64,000 nucleotides of DNA from Astragalus membranaceus (GCA_039519185.1 CM076849.1:65640834-65704833); one strand, 5' to 3'. Numbered from the stretch's first letter, positions 31,212-42,282 are shown. Numbers and translations: made by a program. Notes: generated by a model from the letters alone, not told the origin.

Positions 31212-33117
31212 TGTAACACCCCTTTTCTACCCGTTAATTTAATTGAAAAATCAGAGTTTCAAAATTTCTTTTCATCGCAAGGAATGTTACACATACTCAA
31301 ATCAAAACGTCGTACTTCAAATAAATGGTTCAACATCAAATAATTGTGCAATACGTAGCACGCCCCCAATGGGGAAAAACTCAAACATCAGTCATCGTCA
31401 CCACAACCGTGACATCAATAAGACCAACTACGCAGCGGAAAATATAAATAAGAGAAAACCATCAAATAACAAATAACAACTGAAATAGTCTTAAAACATC
31501 GAGTTCGTTTCCCCCCTGAGTGCTACGTATCAGAGCATGACGACCCGACTCATAATTAGTGAAGATACCTAGGTCTTCACTCGTGATCACCTGCACGTTA
31601 CCGCATAGGGGTAACATTCAAACAGAAGGGTGAGTCCAATTCAATCCATATAATAAATCACATGATAAGCAATAAGTCAAAGTCACAGCACTAGAGCAAC
31701 CACATCACAATCAGCTATTACGTCATTACAACAACTCATCACGATGTCATGTGACTATATGAAATGCAACCCACTCGCGGGCATATGCATGAGGTACCTT
31801 TCATCATCGTCGCTTAGCCTTTATGGCCTCATCGTCGCTTAGCCTTTATGGCCTCATCGTCGCTGGGTTCATGCACATGGAATACATGAGACACTATGAC
31901 TTGCACCACACACAAACACACAATCACAGTCAACGTCACTTACCAATTTGCCACATAAGAGGCACAGCACCTGTCAATTTATAATTACACACAACAACGT
32001 CGCTATATTTCATCGTCGCTTATTATCATCGTCGCTTAGCCTTTATGGCCTCATCGTCGCTTATCCATAAACGTCATCAAACAACAATAGCCACTAAGGG
32101 CAAAACAGTCATTTGCACATCATCATCAATAATATTAGCCACTAAGGGCAAAAACGTCATTTAATTAGCCACTAAGGGCATCATCGTCATAATCATCCAT
32201 TTTGACACTAAAACGTTAAAACTGTTGGTTATAGGCAAAAAGGATTTTTAAAGAACTCAACACGACTTTACAACGTCACCGTAATGACCACCGGGGACAG
32301 CCACTTGGGCGCCCAGAAACCACCAGAAAATAATAAGTTTTTATTTTAAAAATAAGACACACAGGTAGACAATCGAAAAAGCTTCCCAACACTTTTTGAA
32401 ACGTTCAAAACGGATGCCCGAGTCAAAAGATATAGCGAAAACAGTTTTTATAAAAACATTGGGGACATCCTGAAAATGGCGCCCTTGGCGCCCAGCGCCT
32501 GGCACCTGGCGCCCAGCGCCCAGCAACACAACACACGCAACACAGCACACACGCACACTGGCGCCCTTGGCGCCCAGCACCTGGCGCCTGGCGCCCAGCG
32601 CCTGGCAACACGCAACGCGCACACACCCACCGAGACAACTCCAAAATGGCACGTGCAAAAATAAAACCACTCGAGCCAAAATGTTTAAAATTGAATTTGG
32701 GCACGTAAATACAAAAGATGGCACGGTAAAATATGCCCAGAATTTGAAGTTTCACTAAAAGCACCCCATATGAGCACACAGGCAACACCCACCGAGACAA
32801 CTCCAAATTGACGCGTGCAAAAATAAAACCACTCGAGCCAAAATGCTTAAAATTGAATTTGGTCACGTAAATACCAAAGATGGCACGGTAAAATATGCCC
32901 AGAATTCGAATTGCACCCAAAACCACCCCATATGAGCACACAACACACACGCAACACATGCACACAGCACACACTGGCGCCCTTGGCCCCCAGCGCCCAA
33001 CACACCTGCAGCAACAGAAATCCAGCAACAATTCCAGCAACACAAAATCAAACATATGGCGCCCTAGGCACCCATGCCACAACCAAAAATGGATTTTCAG
33101 CCACAAATCATGATGAT

Positions 33118-33187
<70 letters not shown>

Positions 33188-33683
33188 TAACCAAACATGA
33201 AATTACACACAAATCAAGGACATGAATAGATCTAGGGTACTCTAACTTACAACCTATCATGAACATCTATTATATAGAAAGATAGAACTCCCCTAACCTT
33301 GGATTCGAAGAGTAGGAGCTCTAGAGACAGTCACCACCAGAACCTCAGCAACAAAATCACGTCCCTTAGCTCCTTGAACTCGCGACCTTCTTCTCCTCCT
33401 TCTCCTCTCTACGGCGCTCTCCCTCTCTCTATTCTCCTCTCTCAATTTCGCCAATGACAACACCAAAACCCTAACCTCACAAGACCTCACAACTTCGCAT
33501 ATTTCATTGGATCATGGGCTTGGGCTTTTCACTTAAGCCCAAGTTCACTCAAGTGGCGCCTCCTTTTCCTAATACCACCAACAAAATTAATATAATTTTA
33601 ATTAATTAAATTATATCCAATAAATTAAAATAAATTCCTAATTACTTAATTAAATAAATTAATTAAATATTTAGGGTGTTACA
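31212..33683 (-). mobile_element. Tekay 5' LTR (2472 bp)
   Basis: The same inverted termini and internal repeats as the LTR at 24275. It is 32 bases longer only because its TA tract is 64 bases. Single-base differences seen by eye include positions matching 24386, 24531, 24577, 24910, 24962 and 25022. Confidence 0.9.
33121..33184. repeat. TA microsatellite, 32 units
   Basis: A pure AT run of 64 bases, exactly twice the tract in the partner LTR. Confidence 0.95.
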
Positions 33684-33801
33684 CTAGAGGTCGTATCTTC
33701 GGCGTCGGCGGCGTGACCATCCAGAGTCTGTTGTTGCTGCCGAGGGATCATGGTCGCGTTCCACAAGCGCGGAGCGCTGCGTGGTCTCCCTCGTGGTGGC
33801 A
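33684..33801 (-). pseudogene. gag: Tat Gag N-terminus, outer part
   Basis: On the minus strand an ATG at 33801 opens MPPRGRPRSAPRLWNATMI followed by a Gln run. The frame reaches the Tekay insertion at the duplicated CTAGA and resumes at 24274. The start lies 23 bases after the primer-binding site, as expected for Tat gag. Confidence 0.65.
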
Positions 33802-33823
33802 TGTCAGTCGGTGGGAGAGAAGC

Positions 33824-33840
33824 TCCCACTGTGGTCGCCA
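33824..33840 (-). promoter_or_regulatory. Primer-binding site, Tat element
   Basis: On the minus strand TGGCGACCACAGTGGGA, of the TGGCG...GTGGGA form usual for Tat elements, one base from the LTR end. Confidence 0.65.
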
Positions 33841-33841
33841 A

Positions 33842-34244
33842 TGAACTGGACCCAGCGAAGGGTGATTAGTTCCTTTGATTAGATGAGTGTGTCACTTTGC
33901 TGATGTTGGCTCTTTGACTCAGGCGCGAGAGGCGTTGTAGCCGGCCTCGAGTTGTGGTTGGTCGCGTTCGGAGCTCCCGCGGGGTGTACCTGCAATGGCA
34001 CTCCAACGCCCAAGTCAGTGGGGTGAATTTCGAGCAGAGTAACGATATGTTTTGTTGTGCGTACCTTTTAGCTGAGGTCAGACATTTATATATAGCGTCA
34101 GAGGCTCTGCGGGCGACCGTCGGATCGCATATGGCTTAATCTCCGCCGTTGATCTACGAATCTAAGTTGTGTAGTGCTGCTTCACTGTTGGGCCGCTCGA
34201 GGCCGGCCCTTTTACTTCAGTGGGCTGCGGCCCAGTCCAGAACA
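33842..34244 (-). mobile_element. Tat 5' LTR (about 403 bp)
   Basis: On the minus strand it reads TGTTCTGGACTGGGCC to GGTCCAGTTCA, with TG...CA ends and a primer-binding site after it. GC-rich with a TATA box. The outer edge is inferred from the switch to AT-rich DNA at 34245; the other LTR is not in the window, so it cannot be confirmed. Confidence 0.6.
34086..34094 (-). promoter_or_regulatory. TATA box of the Tat LTR
   Basis: On the minus strand TATATATAAA lies about 150 bases into the LTR and drives transcription toward gag. Confidence 0.6.
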
Positions 34245-35390
34245 ACTACTATAAACCTACTATTTAAAAAACAAGAAGATTTAATGACTATTTAAACTAC
34301 TGATTAATATTTAAAACAAATATTTTTTATTGATAATCTACTATCTCTCTATTACTATCTACTATAATCTACTAATCAACTAAAATAATCATTTGAAACT
34401 ACGAGATAACTGCACTGATATATAAAAAAAAACACAAGATAACTGCACTGATATATAAAAAAACACGAGATTAATAGTTGTCATTGATAATTAAAAATTT
34501 TGAAGACTACTACTACTACTACTACTAAAAACCTACTATCTAAAAAACAAGAAAACTTAATGACTATTTAAACCACTAATTAATATTTAAAACAAATATT
34601 TCTTATTAATAATCTACTATATCTAACTTTCACTATCTACTATAATCTACTAATAAACTAAAATAATCAATTGAAACTACGAGATAACTACACTGATATA
34701 TAAACAAACACGGGATAACAGCAGTGACATATAAAAAAATACGGGATTAATATTTGCCATTGATAATTATAATTTTTGAAGACTACTATAAACCTACTAT
34801 CTAAAAAAACAAGAAAGCTTAATGACTATTTAAACTGAATAATATTTAAAACACACGTGACAAATATTTGTCACTAATACCTAAAAAATGACAAATAATT
34901 ATCACTGATATATAAAAAAATACGGGATAAATATTTCTTATTGATAATCTACTATCTATCTTTTGCTATCTACTATAATCTATTAATTAACTAAAATAAT
35001 CAATTGAAACTATGAGATAACTGCACTGATACATAAAAAAACACGGGATAACTGCACTGATATATAAAAAAAATAAGGGGATACCTGCAATGATATATAT
35101 AAAAACATGGGATAACTACACTGATATATAAAACAACACGTGATAACAACACTAATATATAAAAAAACATTGCACTGATATATAAAAAAATACGGGATAA
35201 ATGCACAGATTATTTTTAAATGATACTTTTACATTTTTAGATTTTAATATTTATCTATTTTTTATTTGAAACTCCTTTTAATCTATTTTAAATTTTTCTT
35301 TTTTTTTCACGGGGAAATGTTCAGACTATTTAAATTCATTCATAAAAAGAACACGACAGCACCCGTGCGTATGCACAGGTATCCTACTAG
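34245..35390 (+). mobile_element. Non-autonomous Helitron-like element, 3' part
   Basis: The end CTAG (35387-35390) is followed by T, with a hairpin CCCGTGC-GTAT-GCACAGG (35362-35379, one mismatch) seven bases upstream. That is the Helitron 3' signature. The interior is AT-rich and repetitive: a block of about 270 bp starting CTACTATAAACCTACTAT(T/C)TA recurs at about 34248, 34520 and 34785, and a phrase like ACGGGATAACTGCACTGATATATAAAAAAA recurs many times. No ORF. The 5' TC end is not identified, and the Tat element abuts it. Confidence 0.6.
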
Positions 35391-35423
35391 TATATAACAG
35401 TAGCAGGAGAATACTTTATGACA

Positions 35424-36122
35424 ATGCCTCTCTGAAATTCATAAAACACTTACTTTGGCATTAAAAAGAAATGGAAAAAAAGTGCTAATAAGGGCCTCTT
35501 TGAATTACTTTTCTTTTTTAGTTTCTAAAAGCTGTTTTATAAATCAATTTTCAAAAACAATATTTAAGAAAAAGAAAAGACAAAACGTGTTTGGCAATTT
35601 ACTTTTAAAAACTGTTTTAAAAAGAGAAAACTTAAAAATTTGTTTGGTATAACTGTTTTAAAAATATATTTTAAAAAATAAAAAGCATAAAACTTGTTTC
35701 ATATATAGATTTAAGTGTTCTCATAATTATTGTTTTTAATATATTTTATTTTAGTTTGAATACAATTATAAGTATTTTTTAATGTAATATTTATTATATT
35801 AAATAATAATAAAATAAGAAATGCACAATATTTTTTTTTTGGTATAAACCGGGTATCCTCTGCGCGCAACTGCAGAGACTAGTCCCTCGAGCCGGGTAGG
35901 ACCACAATGGGCGGCAAAGCTCACTCTCAAGAGATTTAACACTGCTGCATGCCCAATAATGGTTTCGAACCCAGGACCTTGGTTAAGCTGGAAGAGACTC
36001 CTATCATCTCATCCAAGTGCTTTTAGGTAGAAATGCACAATCTATTAAAAAGTATGATGTGGTAGGTGTCATCGTGGTTGTTTGATGGCGAAATGAGTAC
36101 CCATTTAATGTCAGAGAGGCAT
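35424..36122. mobile_element. Putative small inverted-repeat DNA element (MITE-like)
   Basis: ATGCCTCTCTGA at 35424-35435 faces TCAGAGAGGCAT at 36111-36122, a perfect 12-bp inverted repeat about 700 bp apart (about 490 bp without the SINE and its duplication). The interior is AT-rich and non-coding, with phrases such as CGTGTTTGGCAATTTAC and TTGTTTGGTATAAC often seen in plant MITEs. I could not find a clear target duplication, so the class is unassigned. Confidence 0.4.
35830..36028 (-). mobile_element. Full-length tRNA-derived SINE
   Basis: On the minus strand a perfect RNA polymerase III box B, GGTTCGAAACC, lies in the leading half, with an A-box-like stretch upstream, and the element ends in a poly-A tail (plus strand T10 at 35831-35840). 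It is flanked by an exact 13-bp duplication AGAAATGCACAAT (35817-35829 and 36029-36041). Length, pol III boxes, tail and duplication together identify a SINE of about 200 bp, resembling Au-type plant SINEs. It is inserted in the MITE-like element. Confidence 0.8.
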
Positions 36123-36196
36123 GTGATTTGACATCCTAGTCATTAAGAAATGTGACATCAGTGGTTACTCTAGTTAAATGAACAAAGCTAATAATA

Positions 36197-37287
36197 TTTC
36201 ACTTGCAAGCTTCGATTCCCCCTATGTCTAATCCTATCTGAATTCCCTAATTTTACTTAATTACCAATCCCTTTACTAAAACTATTAATCTGTTTGGTCA
36301 TTCGCGATTAATATTATTTTTCCTAAATTAACCCTCGTTTGGTCATGCAAGAATTTAAATTCAGGAAAAGCATAAAGAGCAAAAAGGTTGAATGATTGGA
36401 AGACTAAATTATGGTTTGGTCATGTCCTAATTATAGCCCCAATTATCCTATAGGTCCACCAACTAATTGCAGTACGGTCGCTGATCAACTAATTGATTAT
36501 AAACATGCAAATGGTAGCTAATCCTAATCATGTGATAAAAACAATAGGACAATATTAATTAAAATAAAAACAGGAATTCAAACCGGAAATTAGAACATAA
36601 AAATGTCTCTAATCAAGCAAGATCCACCTACACCCTAGAAGAGGATTTAGCTATCCAAAATCATAAAGAACAATAAAATAGAAATTAGATTCATGGATTA
36701 CAGAGATAAAAATAACCCGGAAAGAAGAGAAATTATTATTCTGAGTCTCCAGTCTTCTATTTCTGCTCCAAAGCTCTCTCGCGGTGTCAAAAATGGGTAC
36801 CCAAAACTCACTCCTCTCCTTCCGTGTGTGCTGTTGCTTGCGTTCCTCTTTTTTTGATTCACGTGTGCGGCTGATTTTTGCTTCACGTTGTCCACTGGTT
36901 TGGCAATTATGGCTTCCTTTTCTTTCTCTCCAAGCATAGGGTTTTGGCAATTATGGCTTCCTTTTTGTTTAATTCCAATCCCTCCGTTCTTTTTTTCTCA
37001 TGCCCATTACTTGGGCTTTCTTTTTAGTCAAATTGGCCAAAGCTTTTTCTTCAATTGCAATAAGCCCTTTTCCTTTAATAACCAGCCCATATATATGTAT
37101 GTATATATATATAAAGTATAATTGATGATTTGTGTGGCTTTAATTTGGAATTTCTTTTTTTTTTATATTTTCTTTCTTTCTGCAAAATACATAGCAAGTT
37201 AAGTTAATGATGTATATAATTAGTATATAATTGCTCTAAAAGTAACCTAAAAATATCTCTAAAAATGCACCAAATTGGAGTTTATCA
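36197..37287 (-). mobile_element. Athila-like 3' LTR, truncated
   Basis: Matches the 5' LTR at 41113-42199 nearly base for base; for example both carry TTTCACTTGCAAGCTTCGAT at their left and GGAGTTTATCA at their right. The leftmost part of the LTR is missing. Confidence 0.85.
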
Positions 37288-37308
37288 ACTCACCCACACT
37301 TAACTTTT
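37288..37308 (-). promoter_or_regulatory. Polypurine tract, second Athila-like element
   Basis: On the minus strand GTTAAGTGTGGGTGAGT precedes TGATAAACTCC, the LTR start. CTTGAGGACAAGCAA lies just upstream, the same phrase as before the polypurine tract at 10178. Confidence 0.75.
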
Positions 37309-38820
37309 GCTTGTCCTCAAGCAAATTTTCTGGCTCAACAAAATTTTCAAATAAGAGACAGAGACAGCCAAATAAGAGACTCAAAATTAGAAGCACAATG
37401 ACAGACAATAGACAACATAGCACATATGAGGTGTCAAAAGGTTTCCCAATTAGAGACTCATGTCCCTGAAGAGTACATTTCTGTGAACAAGGGCACTCGC
37501 TCACAATCTCTCTAAGTGTTTAGGGACTAAGAAAATATACACTCAAGTTTCAACAAAATGCACATTACCATATGTTTGTAATTTGACCAAATCTCCACTA
37601 AATAGTTCACATGCATGCAAAAGATGGGGTTTCATGGGTTGTAATGGGGCCAAGGTTTAGTCGAGCTGGGTAGGAAATAAGAAAGAAGGGATAATCAAAG
37701 GGCTAAAAACAAAAAATGAATAGTAACATTTGAAATCAAATATGGAGCTCCTATCTATTTTACAATTTTTGTCCAAACTCCAAATTAATTTCACTTCATT
37801 CTTCACTCTTTTTCTATTGAGTAGGTTCTTTTTGATTTAACTTTTGTTTTTAGTAGGCTCTTTTTTTTTTGGATTTGCCCTTTGGCTCTTTCATTCTTTT
37901 GATGTGCATTTTCCTCCTTCTTGCTTTCCTTTGTTCTCTTTTTTTTTCAGCTTTTCATTTTTCTATATTTTTCTTAGGAGGAAAAGGTAAGTACATGAAA
38001 ACTCCTATTTTGTTTTTGTTTTTTTTTTTCATCCTGACAAGATAGACAACTAAAAGTATTGGACGAAATTGTAATTTTCAATAGTTGCTCCACTTTTAAT
38101 TCCAAATGATTACCACAAACAAAAAAAAAAATTATATCTGGGTACCAAAGAAAAGAAAAAATATAACAATTAAGCTCAAAGGGGGCAACTAAGGGATAAA
38201 TTCAACAAACAACTCTGGGGCCAGAAAGATACCTAAATTCCCCAAGTCTTTTTACATGATGCAAATCAATTTTCGCCTTGAAATGGTCAAAAGACAAATT
38301 CTAGAATGTAGCAAATTGGGAAACACACTCATAGAAAGAAAATGGGTAAAAATTTATGATTTAGTATCAATCCCCTTATGAAGGCTTGGATCTCACATTT
38401 AGAAGCTAGTTCACAAAAAGTACTCAACAGAGACAAATGCTAATTATCAGCTTCCTAAGGACAACCTCACAGTTACAATTAAGCACAAGTCTGTCAAGTA
38501 AATTGATTATGGGATCCCCTAAAGGCAAAATCTCTATTTTTTTCAGTTTCTATATCCAAAACTAGCCAGAAAAAATGCTATCAACATATGTAGTGGGTAT
38601 ATGCATTAATAGAGATGAATTGACAAAGTTAAACTCTCCTCCCCCACACTAGCATAAAACATGGTCCTCAATGCAAAATATCAAATTGGCACAACAATAA
38701 ATAAATGAGAGAGTAAGAGTGACTTCCCTGAGAGAGCTTGTAGTTTGAGCTTATTCCTAAAAACAAAACAAAACAAAAAGAAAATGAAAATAACTGAAAA
38801 TAAAATAACTGAAAATAAAA
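37309..38820 (-). other. Athila-like 3' untranslated region
   Basis: About 1.5 kb of T- and A-run-rich DNA with no credible ORF, between the pol remnant and the polypurine tract. Confidence 0.6.
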
Positions 38821-39565
38821 CACAGGTTGCCTCCTGCGAAGCGCTTGTTTAACGTCGTGAGCCTGACGATAGTTAGTGCTTAATCTGGGGGCTCTCCAAG
38901 AGCAAATTTAACATCTAACGCAGTACACCTTCTTAACTTTCTAACCACGTGGTTCACATTGTTCTTTCTTTTTCCACGTGGTGGATGAACTTCAAAGGAT
39001 GGTGAAATTTTTATTTTATCTCCATCCACCATTATGCTAGGATCCTGCAAAATAAGATTTTTTTTCCAAAAGGTCCTGCATCTTTAATTCACTAAATATG
39101 TTAGTTTCAACCACATCATCAAAATAAGGAGAAGTTAAAGAAGAGAAAATTTCATTGGAATTTAAAGCTTTAATAACATCATCTTCTTTACCACTCCTTA
39201 AAGTTACCTTTCCCCGGTGAACCTCAATCACAGCATCACCAATGGTTAAAACAATTTGCCCAAAAATGGGCGCTTTCTCCTCTTTCTCCAAATCCAGAAC
39301 CATGGGACCTTTCTCACTGTCCTCACAAATGCTCCCTTTAGTAGGATCTTTTGTTTCAATATGACTCCCTTCAGTAGGAACTACTATTTTGATTTGACTC
39401 CCTTCAGTAGGAGTCTCCTCATCTTTCTTGAGAGCTTCTTCCTCCAGATTATATTCCATAGAGACACCTTCATCTCTCGAAGGAATACTTTCTTTGTATT
39501 GCTTAGCTTCTTCATTTTGGGTAGACTTAGTTTGTGAAGGATCTTCTTTACCACTCCTCGACCAG
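38821..39565 (-). pseudogene. gag: Athila-like Gag C-terminus / protease remnant
   Basis: Open on the minus strand for about 175 codons. SRSGKEDPSQ begins it, like the conserved 'TLRSG' end of Athila Gag; a Glu/Lys/Ser-rich linker follows, with a degenerate PTEGS(Q/H)I repeat. Then APIFGQIVLTIGDAVIEVHR and GKVTLRSGKEDDVI resemble the end of the protease. In an A-run near 39060 the frame shifts, and SIMVDGDKIKISPSFEVHPP continues in another frame to a stop at about 38880, near a phrase typical after Athila pol (AAGCGCTTCGCAGGAGG). The codons read beyond 39565 belong to the inverted LTR. Confidence 0.65.
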
Positions 39566-39599
39566 GAGGAACTGGCGTGAATAAGAGGAGAGAAGAGTG

Positions 39600-40511
39600 C
39601 CGCGGAAAAAAGGAAATCAGCCGCACACGTGATAGAGAAGCCGCGGCACAACAGTACCGCCGGCAACGCATAGGAAAGGTTTTTGGGTACCGTTTTCGAC
39701 ACCGTGAGAGAGCTCTGGAGCAGAAAAAGGAGACTAAAATTTCAGGATCAGAAATTTCTCTATTCCGGGTTATTTTTATCTCTGTAATTTATGACTCTTA
39801 ATTTTATTTTATTGTTCTCGAACACTATGGATAGTTAAATCCTCTTCTAGGGTCTTAGGTGGATCTTGCATGATTAGAGATCTTTTTATGTTCTAATTTC
39901 TGGTTTGAATTCCTGTTTTTATTTTAATTAATATTGTCCTATTGTTTTTATCACATGATTAGGATTAGCTACCCTTTGCATGTTTATAATCAATTAGTTG
40001 ATCAGCGACCGTACTGCAATTAGTTGGTGGACCTATAGGATAATTGGGGCTATAATTAGGGCATGACCAAACCATAATTTAGTCTTCCAATCATTCAACC
40101 TTTTTGCTCTTTATGTTTTTCCTGAATTTAAATTCTTGCATGACCAAACGAGGATTAATTTAGGAAAAAGAATATTAATCGCGAATGACCAAACGGATTA
40201 ATAGTTTTAGTAAAGGGATTGGTAATTAAGTAAAATAAGGGGATTCAGGTAGGATTAGACATAGGGGGAATCGAAGCTTGCAAGTGAAACCGTGATCCTA
40301 GGCCTCTCTCCATTTATTAAATCTAGTATTTTAATTATTGTTATTTATTTCTTTTTTATTTGTTCCATTACAATTAAAATATTGGTTCGTCTAAACATTA
40401 AATAATCTCGACTAGTTTGGTACTTGTTAATTAATCCCTGTGGAGACGATAATCTTTTATACTACTTCTGCGAAAGAGTACACTTGCTCTAAGTGTGTTT
40501 TTAACGCAACA
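39600..40511 (+). mobile_element. Inverted LTR copy of the Athila-like family
   Basis: Plus-strand LTR ending AACGCAACA at 40511, followed by AGTTTTTG, the first bases of the normal leader, and then gag sequence. It matches the reverse complement of the LTR at 40889-42199 (for example GTGGAGACGATAATCTTTTA against TAAAAGATTATCGTATCCAC). The left end is truncated and diverged. With the 5' LTR it makes inverted arms of about 0.9 kb separated by 377 bases. Confidence 0.8.
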
Positions 40512-40518
40512 AGTTTTT

Positions 40519-40690
40519 GAAGTGGGACGAATAAGGAGGTGGCTCAAAGTCATCCCAATAGTCTTAATAAGATTCATAAGGAGGAGGAGGAATTTGAATC
40601 TGGCATTGAGACATATACCAATATGACTTCTCTAAATTTCTTTGTGCCTCTGCCTCTCTAATGTAGTCTCCAAGAGTTTTAACCATAATT
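40519..40690 (-). pseudogene. gag: Athila-like Gag N-terminal fragment
   Basis: On the minus strand ATG 40690 opens MVKTLGDYIREAEAQRN and then WYMSQCQIQIPPPPYESY before a TAA; DYWDDFEPPPYSS follows in the same frame up to the junction with the inverted LTR. This is a plausible Gag start about 175 bases after the primer-binding site. Too short to function. Confidence 0.5.
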
Positions 40691-40864
40691 TAGACTTTTC
40701 TCTGCAAAACAAGGTAACTTGCAGTGGTCTCTTGGGAAAGTATTAGTAACTTTTTTTTATATATATTTTTTTGTTAAAATAAAGAAAAAGACAAAATTTA
40801 AAATTAATGCAAAAAAAATGTCTAAAGCAATTAAAATCTCTTTCGTTTAATATTGCTAAATTAA

Positions 40865-40882
40865 TCCCCGGCAACGGCGCCA
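40865..40882 (-). promoter_or_regulatory. Primer-binding site, second Athila-like element
   Basis: On the minus strand TGGCGCCGTTGCCGGGGA, the tRNA-Asp type site used by Athila elements, six bases after the LTR end. Confidence 0.85.
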
Positions 40883-40888
40883 AAAACT

Positions 40889-42199
40889 TGTTGCGTTAAA
40901 AACACACTTAGAGCAAGTGTACTCTTTCGCAGAAGTAGTATAAAAGATTATCGTATCCACAGGGACTAATTAACAAGTACCCAACTAATCAAGATTGTCT
41001 ATTGTTTAGACGAACTAGTAATTGAGTTGTAATGAAAACAAGTAAAAAGAAATAAATAACAATAATTAAAATACTAGATTTAATCGATGGAGAGAGGCCT
41101 AGGGTCACGGTTTCACTTGCAAGCTTCGATTCCCCCTATGTCTAATCCTACCTGAATTCCCTTATTTTACTTAATTATCAATCCCTTTACTAAAACTATT
41201 AATCCGTTTGGTCATTCGCGATTAATATTCTTTTTCCTAAATTAACCCTCGTTTGGTCATGCAAGAATTTAAATTCAGGAAAAGCATAAAGAGCAAAAAG
41301 GTTGAATGATTGGAAGACTAAATTATGGTTTGGTCATGCCCTAATTATTGCCCCAATTATCCTATAGGTCCACCAACTAATTGCAGTACGGTCGCTGATC
41401 AACTAATTGATTATAAACATGCAAAGGGTAGCTAATCCTAATCATGTGATAAAAACAATAGGACAATATTAATTAAAATAAAAACAGGAATTCAAACCGG
41501 AAATTAGAACATAAAAAGGTCTCTAATCTAGCAAGATCCACCTAGACCCTAGAAGAGGATTTAGCTATCCAAAATCATAAAGAACAATAAAATAGAAATT
41601 AGAGTCATGGATTACAGAGATAAAAATAACCCGGAAAGAAGAGAAATTATTATTCTGAGTCTCCAGTCTTCTATTTCTGCTCCAAAGCTCTCTCACGGTG
41701 TCAAAAACGGGTACCCAAAACTCACTCCTCTCCTTCCGTGTGTGCTGTTGCTTGCGTTCCTCTTTTTTTGATTCACGTGTGCGGCTGATTTTTGCTTCAC
41801 GTTGTCCACTGGTTTGGCAATTATGGCTTCCTTTTCTTTCTCTCCAAGCATAGGGTCTTGGCAATTATGGCTTCCTTTTTGTTTAATTCCAATCCCTCCG
41901 TTCTTTTTTTCTCATGCCCATTACTTGGGCTTTCTTTTTAGTCAAATTGGCCAAAGCTTTTTCTTCAATTGCAATAAGCCCTTTTCCTTTAATAACCAGC
42001 CCATATATATGTATGTATATATATAAAGTATAATTGATGATTTGTGTGGCTTTAATTTGGAATTTCTTTCTTTTTTATATTTTCTTTCTTCCTGCAAAAT
42101 ACATAGCAAATTAAGTTAATGATTTATATAATTAGTATATAATTGCTCTAAAAGTAACCTAAAAACATCTCTAAAAATACACCAAATTGGAGTTTATCA
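40889..42199 (-). mobile_element. Athila-like 5' LTR (1311 bp)
   Basis: On the minus strand TGATAAACTCC to AACGCAACA. The primer-binding site follows, fixing this as the 5' LTR. Confidence 0.85.
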
Positions 42200-42201
42200 A
42201 G

Positions 42202-42282
42202 TTGTTACCACACCCAAGACTCGAACTCGAGACATTGGTATGAGATTCAAACTCAGCTATTGCTCGGGTCAACAAATGAAAC
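42202..42282 (-). mobile_element. Possible SINE head, truncated
   Basis: On the minus strand a box-A-like TAGCTGAGTTT (42249-42259) and a box-B-like AGTTCGAGTCTT (42216-42227) are 32 bases apart, as in tRNA-derived promoters. The sequence is cut at the LTR at 42199. No tail or target duplication remains. Confidence 0.4.

Larger units (their letters stand above)
24275..33683 (-). mobile_element. Full-length Tekay-type chromovirus (Ty3/gypsy)
   Basis: A complete minus-strand element of 9409 bp with two LTRs (24275-26714 and 31212-33683), primer-binding site, gag, protease, RT, RNase H, integrase with a Tekay-type C-terminus, and polypurine tract. It is flanked by the 5-bp duplication CTAGA (24270-24274 and 33684-33688). 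I see about a dozen base differences between the LTRs, and their 32-bp length difference equals the difference in TA-repeat length, so insertion was recent. Even so, the coding part carries two net frameshifts, one local double frameshift and one nonsense codon. Confidence 0.9.
11720..34244 (-). mobile_element. Tat-lineage Ty3/gypsy retrotransposon, nested and broken
   Basis: Read on the minus strand from the right: LTR 33842-34244, primer-binding site, gag N-terminus (33801-33689, continued at 24269-24159), gag C-terminus (18486-18267), protease-RT-RNase H-second RNase H-integrase (18266-14162). Beyond pol come extra exons on the opposite strand (11978-13636). A second, archaeal-like RNase H and antisense extra ORFs are features described for the Tat lineage. 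The 3' LTR is missing, cut by the Athila element at about 11720. It hosts a SIRE-like copia (18487-24158) and a Tekay element (24275-33683). Its coding DNA is GC-richer than the surroundings. Confidence 0.8.
36197..42199 (-). mobile_element. Second Athila-like element, internally deleted and rearranged
   Basis: Minus-strand element: 5' LTR 40889-42199, primer-binding site 40865-40882, gag N-terminal fragment, an inverted LTR copy (about 39600-40511), gag/protease remnant, 3' region, polypurine tract 37288-37308, truncated 3' LTR 36197-37287. RT, RNase H and integrase are deleted. The 3' LTR lacks about 220 bases of its end, so no target duplication can be tested. Confidence 0.8.

Noticed and set aside
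32423..33187. A 254-codon frame beginning with alternating Ile-Tyr
   Set aside because: The start is the TA microsatellite and the rest antisense LTR; an artefact.
35836..36028. A tRNA gene candidate because of GGTTCGAAACC
   Set aside because: No cloverleaf; the poly-A tail and 13-bp duplication show a SINE.
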